From UBA1724 sp963632245 (GTDB taxonomy: Bacteria; Verrucomicrobiota; Lentisphaeria; Oligosphaerales; Oligosphaeraceae): a stretch of DNA of 13,317 nt. Positions 7,211 to 13,001 of this stretch are shown piece after piece. Position 1 is the stretch's first letter, and every line of letters begins with the position of its first letter. Location of the stretch: contig CAVGTF010000061.1 of NCBI GenBank assembly GCA_963632245.1, positions 1 to 13,317 of the forward strand. Direction: 5' to 3'. Position numbers and translations under genes: made by a program. The notes under the pieces are model-generated. The model was not told the origin of the DNA and did not search any database. It saw only the letters and a program-made list of their open reading frames with translations.

Positions 7211-7468
7211 TCAGGGTTTGGTAAGAAAAAGAATCTTCGCCGTCACGCCAGGGAGCATCCCCAGTTTTCCGGAGAGCGCCCCCAGCTGATCCGTATTGCC
7301 CTCCAGAATCAGGGAGATCAGGCTGGCGGAGAAGTCCCGGAAGGGCAAGCCCATGCGGCCGCGAACCAACTCCTGGTAACTCCCCAGAAGACGATTCACC
7401 TCCTCCACACTCGAACGCTCCTGAATCCAAATGGCAATCACCGCTACACGGGCAGAATCTGACGACAT
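7211..7468 (-). CDS. TM1266-family putative iron-only hydrogenase system regulator
   Basis: An 85-residue protein matching the small ferredoxin-fold (ACT/NikR-C-like) TM1266 family. Features are an N-terminal ARVAVIAIWIQ strand, a helix SVEEVNRLLGSYQEL, GRMGLPFRD, and the diagnostic LGALSGKLGMLPGVTAKILF near the C-terminus. Family members are usually encoded with [FeFe]-hydrogenase maturation genes and are annotated as putative regulators; the biochemical role is not established. The ATG at 7468 is chosen because a perfect AGGAGG lies 9 nt upstream; the longer ATG at 7492 would include that site in the coding region. No hydrogenase gene is in the window. Instead the gene is followed by a TonB receptor, an unusual partner that may hint at metal-responsive control. 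Confidence 0.85.
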   Translation of the reverse strand: MSSDSARVAVIAIWIQERSSVEEVNRLLGSYQELVRGRMGLPFRDFSASLISLILEGNTDQLGALSGKLGMLPGVTAKILFLTKP

Positions 7469-7477
7469 GACGAAAAA

Positions 7478-7483
7478 CCTCCT
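7478..7483 (-). promoter_or_regulatory. Strong Shine-Dalgarno for the TM1266-family gene
   Basis: AGGAGG on the reverse strand, 9 nt before the ATG at 7468. It decides the start codon. Only one other gene here (nagB) has a comparable site. Confidence 0.8.
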
Positions 7484-7505
7484 GAATGACACGCTACCCT
7501 ACACA

Positions 7506-7532
7506 AGACACGAAACACGACCAGACACGAAA
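7506..7532. repeat. 10-bp direct repeat upstream of the TM1266-family gene
   Basis: AGACACGAAA occurs at 7506-7515 and again at 7523-7532, spaced 17 bp start to start, between the terminator and the AGGAGG. Direct repeats of this kind in the only possible promoter space could be an operator. No clear -35/-10 pair is visible, so this is weak. Confidence 0.3.
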
Positions 7533-7535
7533 ACG

Positions 7536-7572
7536 AAAAAGCCCGCATGTCCCCAAAACGGGAAATGCGGGC
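7536..7572 (-). terminator. Intrinsic terminator between tRNA-His region and the TM1266/TonB genes
   Basis: On the reverse strand the stem GCCCGCAT/ATGCGGGC extends inward by TCCC/GGGA around a GTTTTG loop and is followed directly by TTTTT. It would end transcription coming from tRNA-His. It leaves only about 65 nt before the TM1266 ATG, so it could also act as an attenuator for the downstream genes. Confidence 0.85.
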
Positions 7573-7761
7573 TAATCCTAATTGGCCGACCGGATGCCTG
7601 CTACGCCACATCGCGCAAAACACGCGGAGAAAGCGGATGCTCGTCAGCCCGCGACCGCCATATTGAGCATTGCGGTCGCTATGTTCGTGATCCGATACGT
7701 CAGCCCGCTGACTCAGGAATCGACTCCCTTGTCGTAAGGTAACGGAACACTGCGGAAAATC
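7573..7761 (-). other. Hairpin-rich non-coding stretch after tRNA-His; candidate small RNA or leader
   Basis: No gene is supported in these 189 nt. On the reverse strand several hairpins can form: CGAC-AAGGGA-GTCG; GTCAG-CGGG-CTGAC (7699-7712); and an 8-bp perfect stem GCGACCGC/GCGGTCGC with a 13-nt loop (7651-7679). A smaller CGCG/CGCG hairpin follows, then the terminator at 7536-7572. GGGCTGACG occurs twice, 54 nt apart, and GCATCCG occurs twice. It does not match a riboswitch, 6S, SRP or tmRNA pattern that I recognise. It could be a tRNA-His trailer, a stable small RNA released by tRNA processing, or a regulatory leader for the TM1266/TonB operon. Confidence 0.35.
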
Positions 7762-7838
7762 TGGGCTCCTCAACCAGGCTCAAACTGGTGACCTCCTGGG
7801 CCACAACCAGGCGCTCTATCAACTGAGCTATGAGGAGC
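7762..7838 (-). tRNA. tRNA-His (GUG)
   Basis: A complete cloverleaf. The acceptor stem is CTCCTCA/TGAGGAG, the D arm GCTC...GAGC, the anticodon stem CCTGG/CCAGG with loop TTGTGGC (anticodon GTG), and the T arm ACCAG-TTTGAGC-CTGGT. The histidine-specific extra G at position -1 (7838) pairs with discriminator C73 (7765). The 3' CCA is encoded (7762-7764). Confidence 0.97.
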
Positions 7839-7857
7839 ATCACAAGAAACGGCGCAT

Positions 7858-7885
7858 ACTGTAACCCCTTTCCTCCACATTGCAA
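7858..7885 (-). promoter_or_regulatory. Candidate promoter of tRNA-His
   Basis: On the reverse strand a -35 TTGCAA (7880-7885), a 16-bp spacer and a -10 TACAGT (7858-7863) place the start near 7851, a 13-nt leader before the tRNA. Each box matches 4 of 6 consensus bases. Confidence 0.45.
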
Positions 7886-7936
7886 GCCACCCATACCCTA
7901 TTTGACATTTCACAGCCCCCCGCACCGCCACCAGGC

Positions 7937-7957
7937 AAAAACGCAGTTTCCAACTGC
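7937..7957 (-). terminator. Probable terminator downstream of the OppD-type gene
   Basis: On the reverse strand GCAGTT-GGA-AACTGC is followed after one base by TTTTT. It lies about 80 nt past the ATPase stop and before the tRNA-His promoter, where a terminator is expected. The stem is only 6 bp. Confidence 0.55.
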
Positions 7958-7980
7958 CATCAATATGGTCGGTGCAAATA

Positions 7981-8013
7981 GGGGAGCGGGGGTGGCAGTT
8001 CCCGTCCTTTCGT
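7981..8013 (-). repeat. Module Q copy, inverted
   Basis: The reverse complement reads AACGAAAGGACGGGAACTGC followed by CACCCCCGCTCCCC. It is nearly identical to 4884-4915 and shares the preceding AATAAC-type flank. It fills much of the gap between the OppD-type gene and its terminator. Confidence 0.75.
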
Positions 8014-8034
8014 TGTTATTCGCGATATACCCTT

Positions 8035-9003
8035 TCACACGCGGAAGCATGCCGCTGCGTGTCCGGGGGAGAGGGTAGTCATGGATGGCATTTCCTGATG
8101 GCACTGTGGAGTCGCGTGCGGGCATCGTGGGGCAAAGGGGCATCCCTTCGGGGGATGCAGGAGGCTCGGCACGCTGCCGGGAATGCTCTTCAAGTGTGCG
8201 GGATCCTTCTGGAGGGAGGGACTGGACTCCAAGAGTCCCTGCGTATAGGGGTGTGCGGGGGAGGCGAAGAGCTCCTTCGCGGGGGACTCCTCCACGATAC
8301 GGGAGCCATACATAACGATGACGCGGGTGCACATCTCCCAGATCACTCCCAGGTCGTGGGTGATCAGGAGGAGTCCCCGGGAACGGGAGTCATCCCGCGT
8401 GACCTGTCGAAGGAGCTCCAGCACCTGTGCCTGAATGGTCACATCCAAGGCGGTGGTGGGTTCGTCTGCCAGAACCAAGGAGGGCTCCAGGATCATTGCC
8501 TGTGCAATCATCACGCGCTGGCGCATTCCGCCGGAGAGCTGAAAGGGATAGCATTGCAGACAGCGCTCGGGCTCCGCAATGCCCACGCGCGCCATCCAGG
8601 TGCGAATCAGCGCATCCTCTTCGGCGCGGGGCATGGTCTTGTGGAGTCGGATGGCCTCCCGGAGCTGGTCGCCGATGCGATGGAGGGGCGAAAGCGCGGT
8701 CATGGGCTCCTGGAAGACCACGCCGATACGGCTTCCGCGGAGCTTCCGGAGCTCCTTCGGCGGCATCCCCACCAGCTCCTGCCCCTCAAAGACGATGCTC
8801 CCCGAGACCGTCCGCCCCGGCGGCGAGGGAATCAGCCGCGGAATCGACATGGCGGTCACCGACTTGCCACAGCCGGACTCCCCCACGACCCCCAAAGACT
8901 CACCCTTCTTCAGGGAAAAGGAGACGTGGTTCACGGCGTGGACCACCCCCTCGTCGGTGTCAAACTCCACCGTCAAGTCCGATACGCGCAACAATTCGTC
9001 CAT
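8035..9003 (-). CDS. Peptide ABC transporter ATP-binding protein, OppD/DppD type
   Basis: A 322-residue cytoplasmic ATPase that powers an oligopeptide/dipeptide importer. Walker A is GESGCGKS (41-48), the Q-loop glutamine is 98 (VVFQEP), the ABC signature LSGGM is at 156-160, Walker B LVLADEP is at 176-182, and the switch histidine is H216 (LLITHD). The C-terminal oligopeptide extension has PAHPYTQGLL and the CPFAPRC motif. The cysteines C288, C294, C301 and C319 fit the four conserved cysteines that bind an iron-sulfur cluster in some DppD proteins. Length is normal for OppD. It is one half of the usual OppD/OppF pair, and no OppF, permease or binding protein adjoins. The YejE-like permease at 2747-4375 is a possible partner. 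There is no Shine-Dalgarno before the ATG at 9003. Confidence 0.95.
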   Translation of the reverse strand: MDELLRVSDLTVEFDTDEGVVHAVNHVSFSLKKGESLGVVGESGCGKSVTAMSIPRLIPSPPGRTVSGSIVFEGQELVGMPPKELRKLRGSRIGVVFQEPMTALSPLHRIGDQLREAIRLHKTMPRAEEDALIRTWMARVGIAEPERCLQCYPFQLSGGMRQRVMIAQAMILEPSLVLADEPTTALDVTIQAQVLELLRQVTRDDSRSRGLLLITHDLGVIWEMCTRVIVMYGSRIVEESPAKELFASPAHPYTQGLLESSPSLQKDPAHLKSIPGSVPSLLHPPKGCPFAPRCPHATPQCHQEMPSMTTLSPGHAAACFRV

Positions 9004-9107
9004 GAAACAACAAAAGCCCTACAGAGACGCCCCCTGTTTCGGGGGATAAAGGAAACCGCCCGCGGACGCCAGGGAAGCCATTCAGTCCGCGGACGGAGAT
9101 GATTGTG

Positions 9108-9142
9108 AAAAATCCGGGGGCGGCGGCGAGCGCCGTCCCCGG
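9108..9142 (-). terminator. Intrinsic terminator of nagB
   Basis: On the reverse strand CCGGGGACGGC-GCTC-GCCGCCCCCGG forms an 11-bp stem with one A-C mismatch, followed by ATTTTT. It lies 20 nt past the nagB stop and separates nagB from the OppD-type gene. Confidence 0.8.
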
Positions 9143-9162
9143 GAGTGAAACGCGCGGGGCAG

Positions 9163-9987
9163 CTACTTCAGACCAGCGCGCTTGCGGGCGGCGGCCAGGT
9201 ATTTCAGCATCGCTTCCTCATTGCCGGGAGCGATGCGGTGGTAGTAGTCGCGGTACTTCAGCTTGGAGGCGGCCTCCTCGTCGAGGATGACAGTCACATT
9301 GGGATGCAACTGGAGAGCGGAGGAGGTATTCATGGAAGTGATGGGTCCCTCCAGCATGCCATGGATGGCGTCCGCCTTGGCCTTTCCCACGGCGAGCATG
9401 AGGACCTCGTCGCTGTCCAGCACCGTTCCCACGCCCATGGAGAGCGCCCAGGGCGGCACCTTGGATTCGTCACCGCCAAAGAAGAGTCCCGCGTAGTCGG
9501 AGATGGTGCTCTGCGCCAGCGTGATCATGTGGGTGCGGCTGGTGAGGGAGGTTCCCGGCTCGTTGAAACCAATATGGCCATCCCGCCCGATGCCCACGAT
9601 CTGGAGCTTGATGCCGCCCAGGGAGACGATGGCCTCCTCGTACCCCGCGCACTCGCGATCGATATCCGCCGTCAGCCCGTCCAGGAAGTAGACATTGCAG
9701 GGCTTCACGTTCACGTGTTTCAGGAGCTTCTCGTTCATGAAATAACGGATGCTCTGGGGATCCTCGGCGCCCATGCCGATGTATTCGTCCAGATTGAAGG
9801 TGTGCACGTCGGAGAAGTCAATCTCGCCCTTCTTGCACCCCTTCACCAGCTCCTTATAGAGACCCTCGAAGGTGCTGCCAATCGGCAGACCCAGGACCTT
9901 CGCGCGGCAGTTCATCACACGCTCCCGCACAAACTTGTACGCCTCCTTCGTCACAGCACGCTTGTCTTTGCAGATAATTACGTTCAT
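9163..9987 (-). CDS. nagB: Glucosamine-6-phosphate deaminase
   Basis: A 274-residue cytoplasmic enzyme converting glucosamine-6-phosphate to fructose-6-phosphate and ammonia, the committed step of amino-sugar catabolism. It aligns by eye end to end with E. coli NagB (266 residues). The phosphate loop is LGLPIGST (32-39), the DEYIG motif carries the general-base residue D67, and GIGRDGHIGFNEP (132-144) has D136, H138 and E143, equivalent to E. coli D141, H143 and E148. MGVGTVLDSDEV and LQLHPNVTV are further family landmarks. The ATG at 9987 is chosen over an upstream GTG because AGGAGGT lies 3 nt before it and the upstream extension translates repeat DNA. It stands alone, with no nagA beside it. 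NagB supports growth on N-acetylglucosamine-containing glycans, consistent with a glycan-degrading lifestyle. Confidence 0.97.
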   Translation of the reverse strand: MNVIICKDKRAVTKEAYKFVRERVMNCRAKVLGLPIGSTFEGLYKELVKGCKKGEIDFSDVHTFNLDEYIGMGAEDPQSIRYFMNEKLLKHVNVKPCNVYFLDGLTADIDRECAGYEEAIVSLGGIKLQIVGIGRDGHIGFNEPGTSLTSRTHMITLAQSTISDYAGLFFGGDESKVPPWALSMGVGTVLDSDEVLMLAVGKAKADAIHGMLEGPITSMNTSSALQLHPNVTVILDEEAASKLKYRDYYHRIAPGNEEAMLKYLAAARKRAGLK

Positions 9988-9990
9988 CGC

Positions 9991-9997
9991 ACCTCCT
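9991..9997 (-). promoter_or_regulatory. Shine-Dalgarno of nagB
   Basis: AGGAGGT on the reverse strand, three bases before the ATG at 9987. The spacing is short but the match is the longest in the window, and it fixes the start. Confidence 0.8.
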
Positions 9998-10018
9998 GGG
10001 TTATTGGGTGAAAGACTC

Positions 10019-10061
10019 AAGACACCGGAACGGAGAAGACGGAGATAATGTAGCGTGTCTT
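10019..10061 (-). promoter_or_regulatory. Inverted repeat in the nagB upstream region
   Basis: AAGACAC (10019-10025) and GTGTCTT (10055-10061) are exact inverted copies separated by 29 nt, with a TACATT/TTATCT-like -10 element between them on the reverse strand. It may be an operator or a leader stem. No good -35 was found, so the promoter itself is not placed. Confidence 0.3.
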
Positions 10062-10071
10062 CGCCACAAAA

Positions 10072-10490
10072 GAAGGTAGAAGAGAGAAGGGAGTAGGTAG
10101 TAGGTTCGAACCGCCTGCGGCGCACTGCACTAATGGCACCCTAGTGGCGCCAGTACCGCGACATCAGCCACGGAAGAGCGCCTGCGGCCTCAGCCGCAGA
10201 AGAGCACCTGTGGCACCTTATTACCCTTCTCCCTACTACCTTCTCCCTACCACCTAGCTAGGCGGGGGCACGGGGGCGGCGACCTCCGCCTTGATGAGCT
10301 GCCGGGCTACCACCTAGCTAGGCGGGGGCACGGGGGCGGCAGCCCCAGTCCTTTGGGGACCTGGCTAGGTAGGGGCGCTCTGGGGCTAGTAACGGTTTCG
10401 GAGGCGTTGCAGCATTCGTACCGCGACATCAGCCGCGGAAGAGCGCCTGCGGCACCGCATAAACTAGCCACTAACCGCTAATTGCTAAGC
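10072..10490. repeat. Mosaic intergenic repeat cluster, copy 3
   Basis: The gap between nagB and the DUF4838 gene holds no gene. It has a purine tract (10072-10104) matching 1249-1281, and its pyrimidine inverse (10221-10252). A 35-bp direct repeat occurs at 10154-10188 and 10419-10453 with one mismatch (TACCGCGACATCAGCC then GGAAGAGCGCC), with a degenerate third copy at 10190-10217. A 34-bp exact direct repeat occurs at 10247-10280 and 10307-10340 (CTACCACCTAGCTAGGCGGG and on). Inverted module Q is inside the latter, complete at 10319-10355 (ends CCCCAGTCCTTTGG). A CTAACCGCTAATTGCTAAGC border (10471-10490) abuts the DUF4838 stop. Confidence 0.8.
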
Positions 10491-10492
10491 AC

Positions 10493-12355
10493 TTACGGCT
10501 CCTCCGGCTCCTCCGGCGCCAGTGCATCCTCTGCATCCAGGGCATCTGGCGTGAATGCGAACCACCGTGGGCGGAGGTGTTTCCGCCATTTTTCGGGGGT
10601 ATATCCGGGAGTAGTGGCGTGTTCCGTGAGTGTGGTAATGCCGAGGGAGTCCAGCCGCCGGACCAACTCATCGGCGTATTCCTGGAAGGTCCAGGGTTCT
10701 GGGGGGAGGAGTCCCCGTTCTGCGGCGCTCATGGCGAGAGGGAGAGTCGCCGCCATAATCCTGCTGCCATATACGGGATCTGTCGCATACGCCTGATAGA
10801 GCGCCTCGCCCTCCAGCCAGAGTTCCTGGAGGACCTCATCGGGGAGCCACTTCGTGGTGACGGTATAGCAGCCGTCCTTCCCGTCAGCCAGAGCGGTAGT
10901 CTCCTGGAGATACTTCCGGACAAAGGGCGCGCAGGGACCATAGAAGGGCTCCAGGAATTCGTCAATAAGAGTCCAGACATCCTGGTCGGGATTCCACATG
11001 AGCTTCGAGAGGACCCAGCTGCGCAATTCCGGGAGATCCGCGGCCTTTCCGCCATTGGCGCCACTGCCATTCTGCTCGTAGACGGAGACCACGCCGTGGT
11101 CCCGGAAGAAGCGGAGATTGGGAGCGAAGGTATTCCAGTTGGGATGGGGCTGCCAGAGCTTCCGGAAAACAATGGTGTAGTCCCAGACCAGGAGCTGCTT
11201 CGCCACGGGCGCCCATCCCTCGAAGTCCTCGTAGATGGCGTGGTTGGGTCCCTCGGGATCGTCCAAATTATGGAAGCTGGCGGCCTCGATGGTGCAGAGG
11301 CGGACCGCCACGTTGTCGCGCGGCATGACGGTCTTTGGGGGCTGCCGCGTGAACTTATAGGCGAGGGTCTCCACCAGGACGTGCGGGAACTCCTTCTCCA
11401 CGGCCTCGGCCACCTCGTTCACCAGGGTCATATACACATCCGTGACATTTCCCAACTCCTCGGCCATCTCGGTGCACTTCTTGCAGAGACAGTAGTCCTC
11501 GTTGTCATTCTGGCTGATGGACAAAAAGCGCGTCTCGCCCTTCGTGGCGCGCAGGGCCTCCAGAGCGCGCCGCACCACCTCCTTCCGGAGCTCCGGATTA
11601 CTAATGCAGAGCTGGCTGTTACGCTGACGGCCTGCGCCAATGAGGAAGAACTTCCCTCTGCGATAGGAGAACCACTCGGGATGCTCATCAAAATAGAGCT
11701 CATGGGGAATCAGAGTGCAGAAGGTATGAACGAACCACGGGAGGAATGCCAGATCTCGGTAGCCACCGTAGCGGATGTCATTGGGCTGATACTGCCCGTT
11801 GTCCCGCAGATGAGAATAGAAGGCGGGATCCCCGCCATTGGTACTGGTGGACACCGCACGCACATAGATCGAGGGCGCATAAGAGTAATCCCACGCAGGG
11901 ACCTCCCAGTCCCCAGAGAGCGACGGAATATGCGTGGCCTCCGGAGAAAGCCACTTCACACCCACACTGCGCTCCAAAAATTCGTAGACGGCGTAGAGCG
12001 TGGCACGGGGACGCGCCCCAAAGAGATAGAGCCGGTCGCCGACAGTCTTCAGGTGGATCTCGTCGTGCTTCAGGGAATCCAGGGATTCCACGCCGCACAG
12101 CGCCATCCCCTCCGCCGTAGGTCCAACCACAAAGAGTGGCCCCGTCAGAGACTCATCGAAGGGAATCCTGTCCAGCCGCACGCCACAGCTCTTCTCCAAG
12201 AGTTCCTGTAGCTCCAGGGACGCCTGTTTCTCCGCAGGAGTGCCCCCCGGCGCGATTGCAATTCGGTAGGCAGAGACCGGCAGCGCCTGTAGTGGCAGGG
12301 CAAAAGCGCAAAGAAGAAGGAGTCCCGTGAGGACAGAGAGGAATGATGATTTCAT
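10493..12355 (-). CDS. Secreted DUF4838-domain protein with GH67-N-like domain
   Basis: A 620-residue exported protein. A signal peptide is clear (MKSSFLSVLTGLLLLCAFAL, cleavage near residue 24, LQA). Residues about 27-150 resemble the alpha/beta domain found at the N-terminus of family 67 alpha-glucuronidases (AEKQASLELQELLEKSCGV; LFVVGPT; RATLYAVYEFLERSVGVKWL). The DUF4838 region follows, with its hallmark SQNDN (281-285), the cysteine cluster CLCKKC (289-294), VNEVAEAVEKEFP and TLAYKFTRQPPK. The family is presumed to act on polysaccharides, but no catalytic activity is established to my knowledge. The protein ends in a short acidic, proline-rich tail (EDALAPEEPEEP) after a YTPEKWRKHL helix. 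The start gives a clean signal peptide; no Shine-Dalgarno is visible. It stands alone between a repeat cluster and a divergent tRNA-Thr. Confidence 0.9.
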   Translation of the reverse strand: MKSSFLSVLTGLLLLCAFALPLQALPVSAYRIAIAPGGTPAEKQASLELQELLEKSCGVRLDRIPFDESLTGPLFVVGPTAEGMALCGVESLDSLKHDEIHLKTVGDRLYLFGARPRATLYAVYEFLERSVGVKWLSPEATHIPSLSGDWEVPAWDYSYAPSIYVRAVSTSTNGGDPAFYSHLRDNGQYQPNDIRYGGYRDLAFLPWFVHTFCTLIPHELYFDEHPEWFSYRRGKFFLIGAGRQRNSQLCISNPELRKEVVRRALEALRATKGETRFLSISQNDNEDYCLCKKCTEMAEELGNVTDVYMTLVNEVAEAVEKEFPHVLVETLAYKFTRQPPKTVMPRDNVAVRLCTIEAASFHNLDDPEGPNHAIYEDFEGWAPVAKQLLVWDYTIVFRKLWQPHPNWNTFAPNLRFFRDHGVVSVYEQNGSGANGGKAADLPELRSWVLSKLMWNPDQDVWTLIDEFLEPFYGPCAPFVRKYLQETTALADGKDGCYTVTTKWLPDEVLQELWLEGEALYQAYATDPVYGSRIMAATLPLAMSAAERGLLPPEPWTFQEYADELVRRLDSLGITTLTEHATTPGYTPEKWRKHLRPRWFAFTPDALDAEDALAPEEPEEP

Positions 12356-12416
12356 AGCGAGGCAAGCAAATAAGGTGGATGCCAGGGAGAGACGACTACA
12401 AAAAATGCGGATTACG

Positions 12417-12427
12417 GTTAAATTAAC
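12417..12427. promoter_or_regulatory. AT-rich palindrome between divergent DUF4838 gene and tRNA-Thr
   Basis: GTTAAATTAAC is an 11-bp palindrome in the 90-bp space shared by the two divergent transcripts. It offers -10-like TAAATT on the forward and TAATTT on the reverse strand, but no convincing -35 on either. A promoter here is likely by position and only weakly supported by sequence. Confidence 0.3.
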
Positions 12428-12445
12428 ACAGTTTGCGATTTATGC

Positions 12446-12521
12446 GCCAGAATAGCTCAGTTGGTAGAGCACTTGACTTGTAATCAGGCGGTCGTCGGTT
12501 CGATTCCGACTTCTGGCTCCA
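12446..12521 (+). tRNA. tRNA-Thr (UGU)
   Basis: A complete cloverleaf. The acceptor is GCCAGAA/TTCTGGC, the D arm GCTC...GAGC with the GG of the D loop, the anticodon stem CTTGA/TCAGG with loop CTTGTAA (anticodon TGT), and the T arm GTCGG-TTCGATT-CCGAC. The discriminator is T and the 3' CCA is encoded (12519-12521). Confidence 0.97.
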
Positions 12522-12599
12522 ACCCCCTTCCCCTCCGCGAGAGCAACCATGATATTCGGCTCCCGGAGAATAGATATCCTCGACGGCCTGCCCCGTCCG

Positions 12600-12959
12600 T
12601 CAGAGACAGTGCAGGAGCCCCCAGCGCAACAGAAACGCCGCTAGGATCACCAGTATCCCCACGGACTGCACGCGCTGGAAAGCGCTCTCTTGCGGAAAGA
12701 AGATCCCACCGAAAAGCAGGATCCACAACGGCACCACCAGCCAAAAGAGCGGATGCAATGCCCAGGCGTCCGCAAAATCCCCCCGCAACGCCAAAAGACA
12801 CGCCCGCGTGACCCCGCATCCCGGACAGTCCACCGAGAAGACCCGCCGGAAAGGACACCCCGGCCCCAGGAAATAGACCGCCCACACCAATAGCCCCAGC
12901 ATCACTTGTATCCCAAGCAGCCGAAGCACCTCCCCCCTGGTTGGACAACGTAGTTTCAT
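12600..12959 (-). CDS. DUF2752 family small membrane protein
   Basis: A 119-residue predicted inner-membrane protein. It carries the DUF2752 signature CPGCGVTRA (45-53) preceded by GCPFRRVFSVD and followed by LLALRGDFADAWALHPL, with three hydrophobic segments at about 11-31, 71-88 and 98-116. The paired cysteines (C45, C48) resemble a metal- or thiol-active site, but the family function is unknown. The ATG at 12959 is preferred over an in-frame TTG at 12989 that would add ten residues; neither has a Shine-Dalgarno. It is monocistronic and convergent with tRNA-Thr. No clear terminator is seen in the 78 bp between them. Confidence 0.88.
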   Translation of the reverse strand: MKLRCPTRGEVLRLLGIQVMLGLLVWAVYFLGPGCPFRRVFSVDCPGCGVTRACLLALRGDFADAWALHPLFWLVVPLWILLFGGIFFPQESAFQRVQSVGILVILAAFLLRWGLLHCL

Positions 12960-13001
12960 TGTGATATCGCGGACACGCGATGCCCGCAAATACTTAGCAA
13001 T

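Noticed and set aside
7573..7761. Cobalamin, SAM, TPP or FMN riboswitch upstream of the TonB receptor
   Set aside because: I looked for their conserved core motifs on the reverse strand and found none. Only the hairpins and a terminator are supported.
7762..7838. tRNA-His as an attachment site of an integrated element
   Set aside because: No integrase gene and no second copy of the tRNA 3' end is visible in the window.
9059..9097. Two CCGCGGAC boxes between the OppD-type gene and nagB
   Set aside because: They are short and GC-rich in a GC-rich genome, with no promoter or symmetric arrangement tied to them, so they are not separable from chance.
10577..12211. A 544-codon open frame opposite the DUF4838 gene
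   Set aside because: Same shadow effect. The reverse strand has a signal peptide and family motifs, while this frame shows only low-complexity Leu/Gly-rich sequence.
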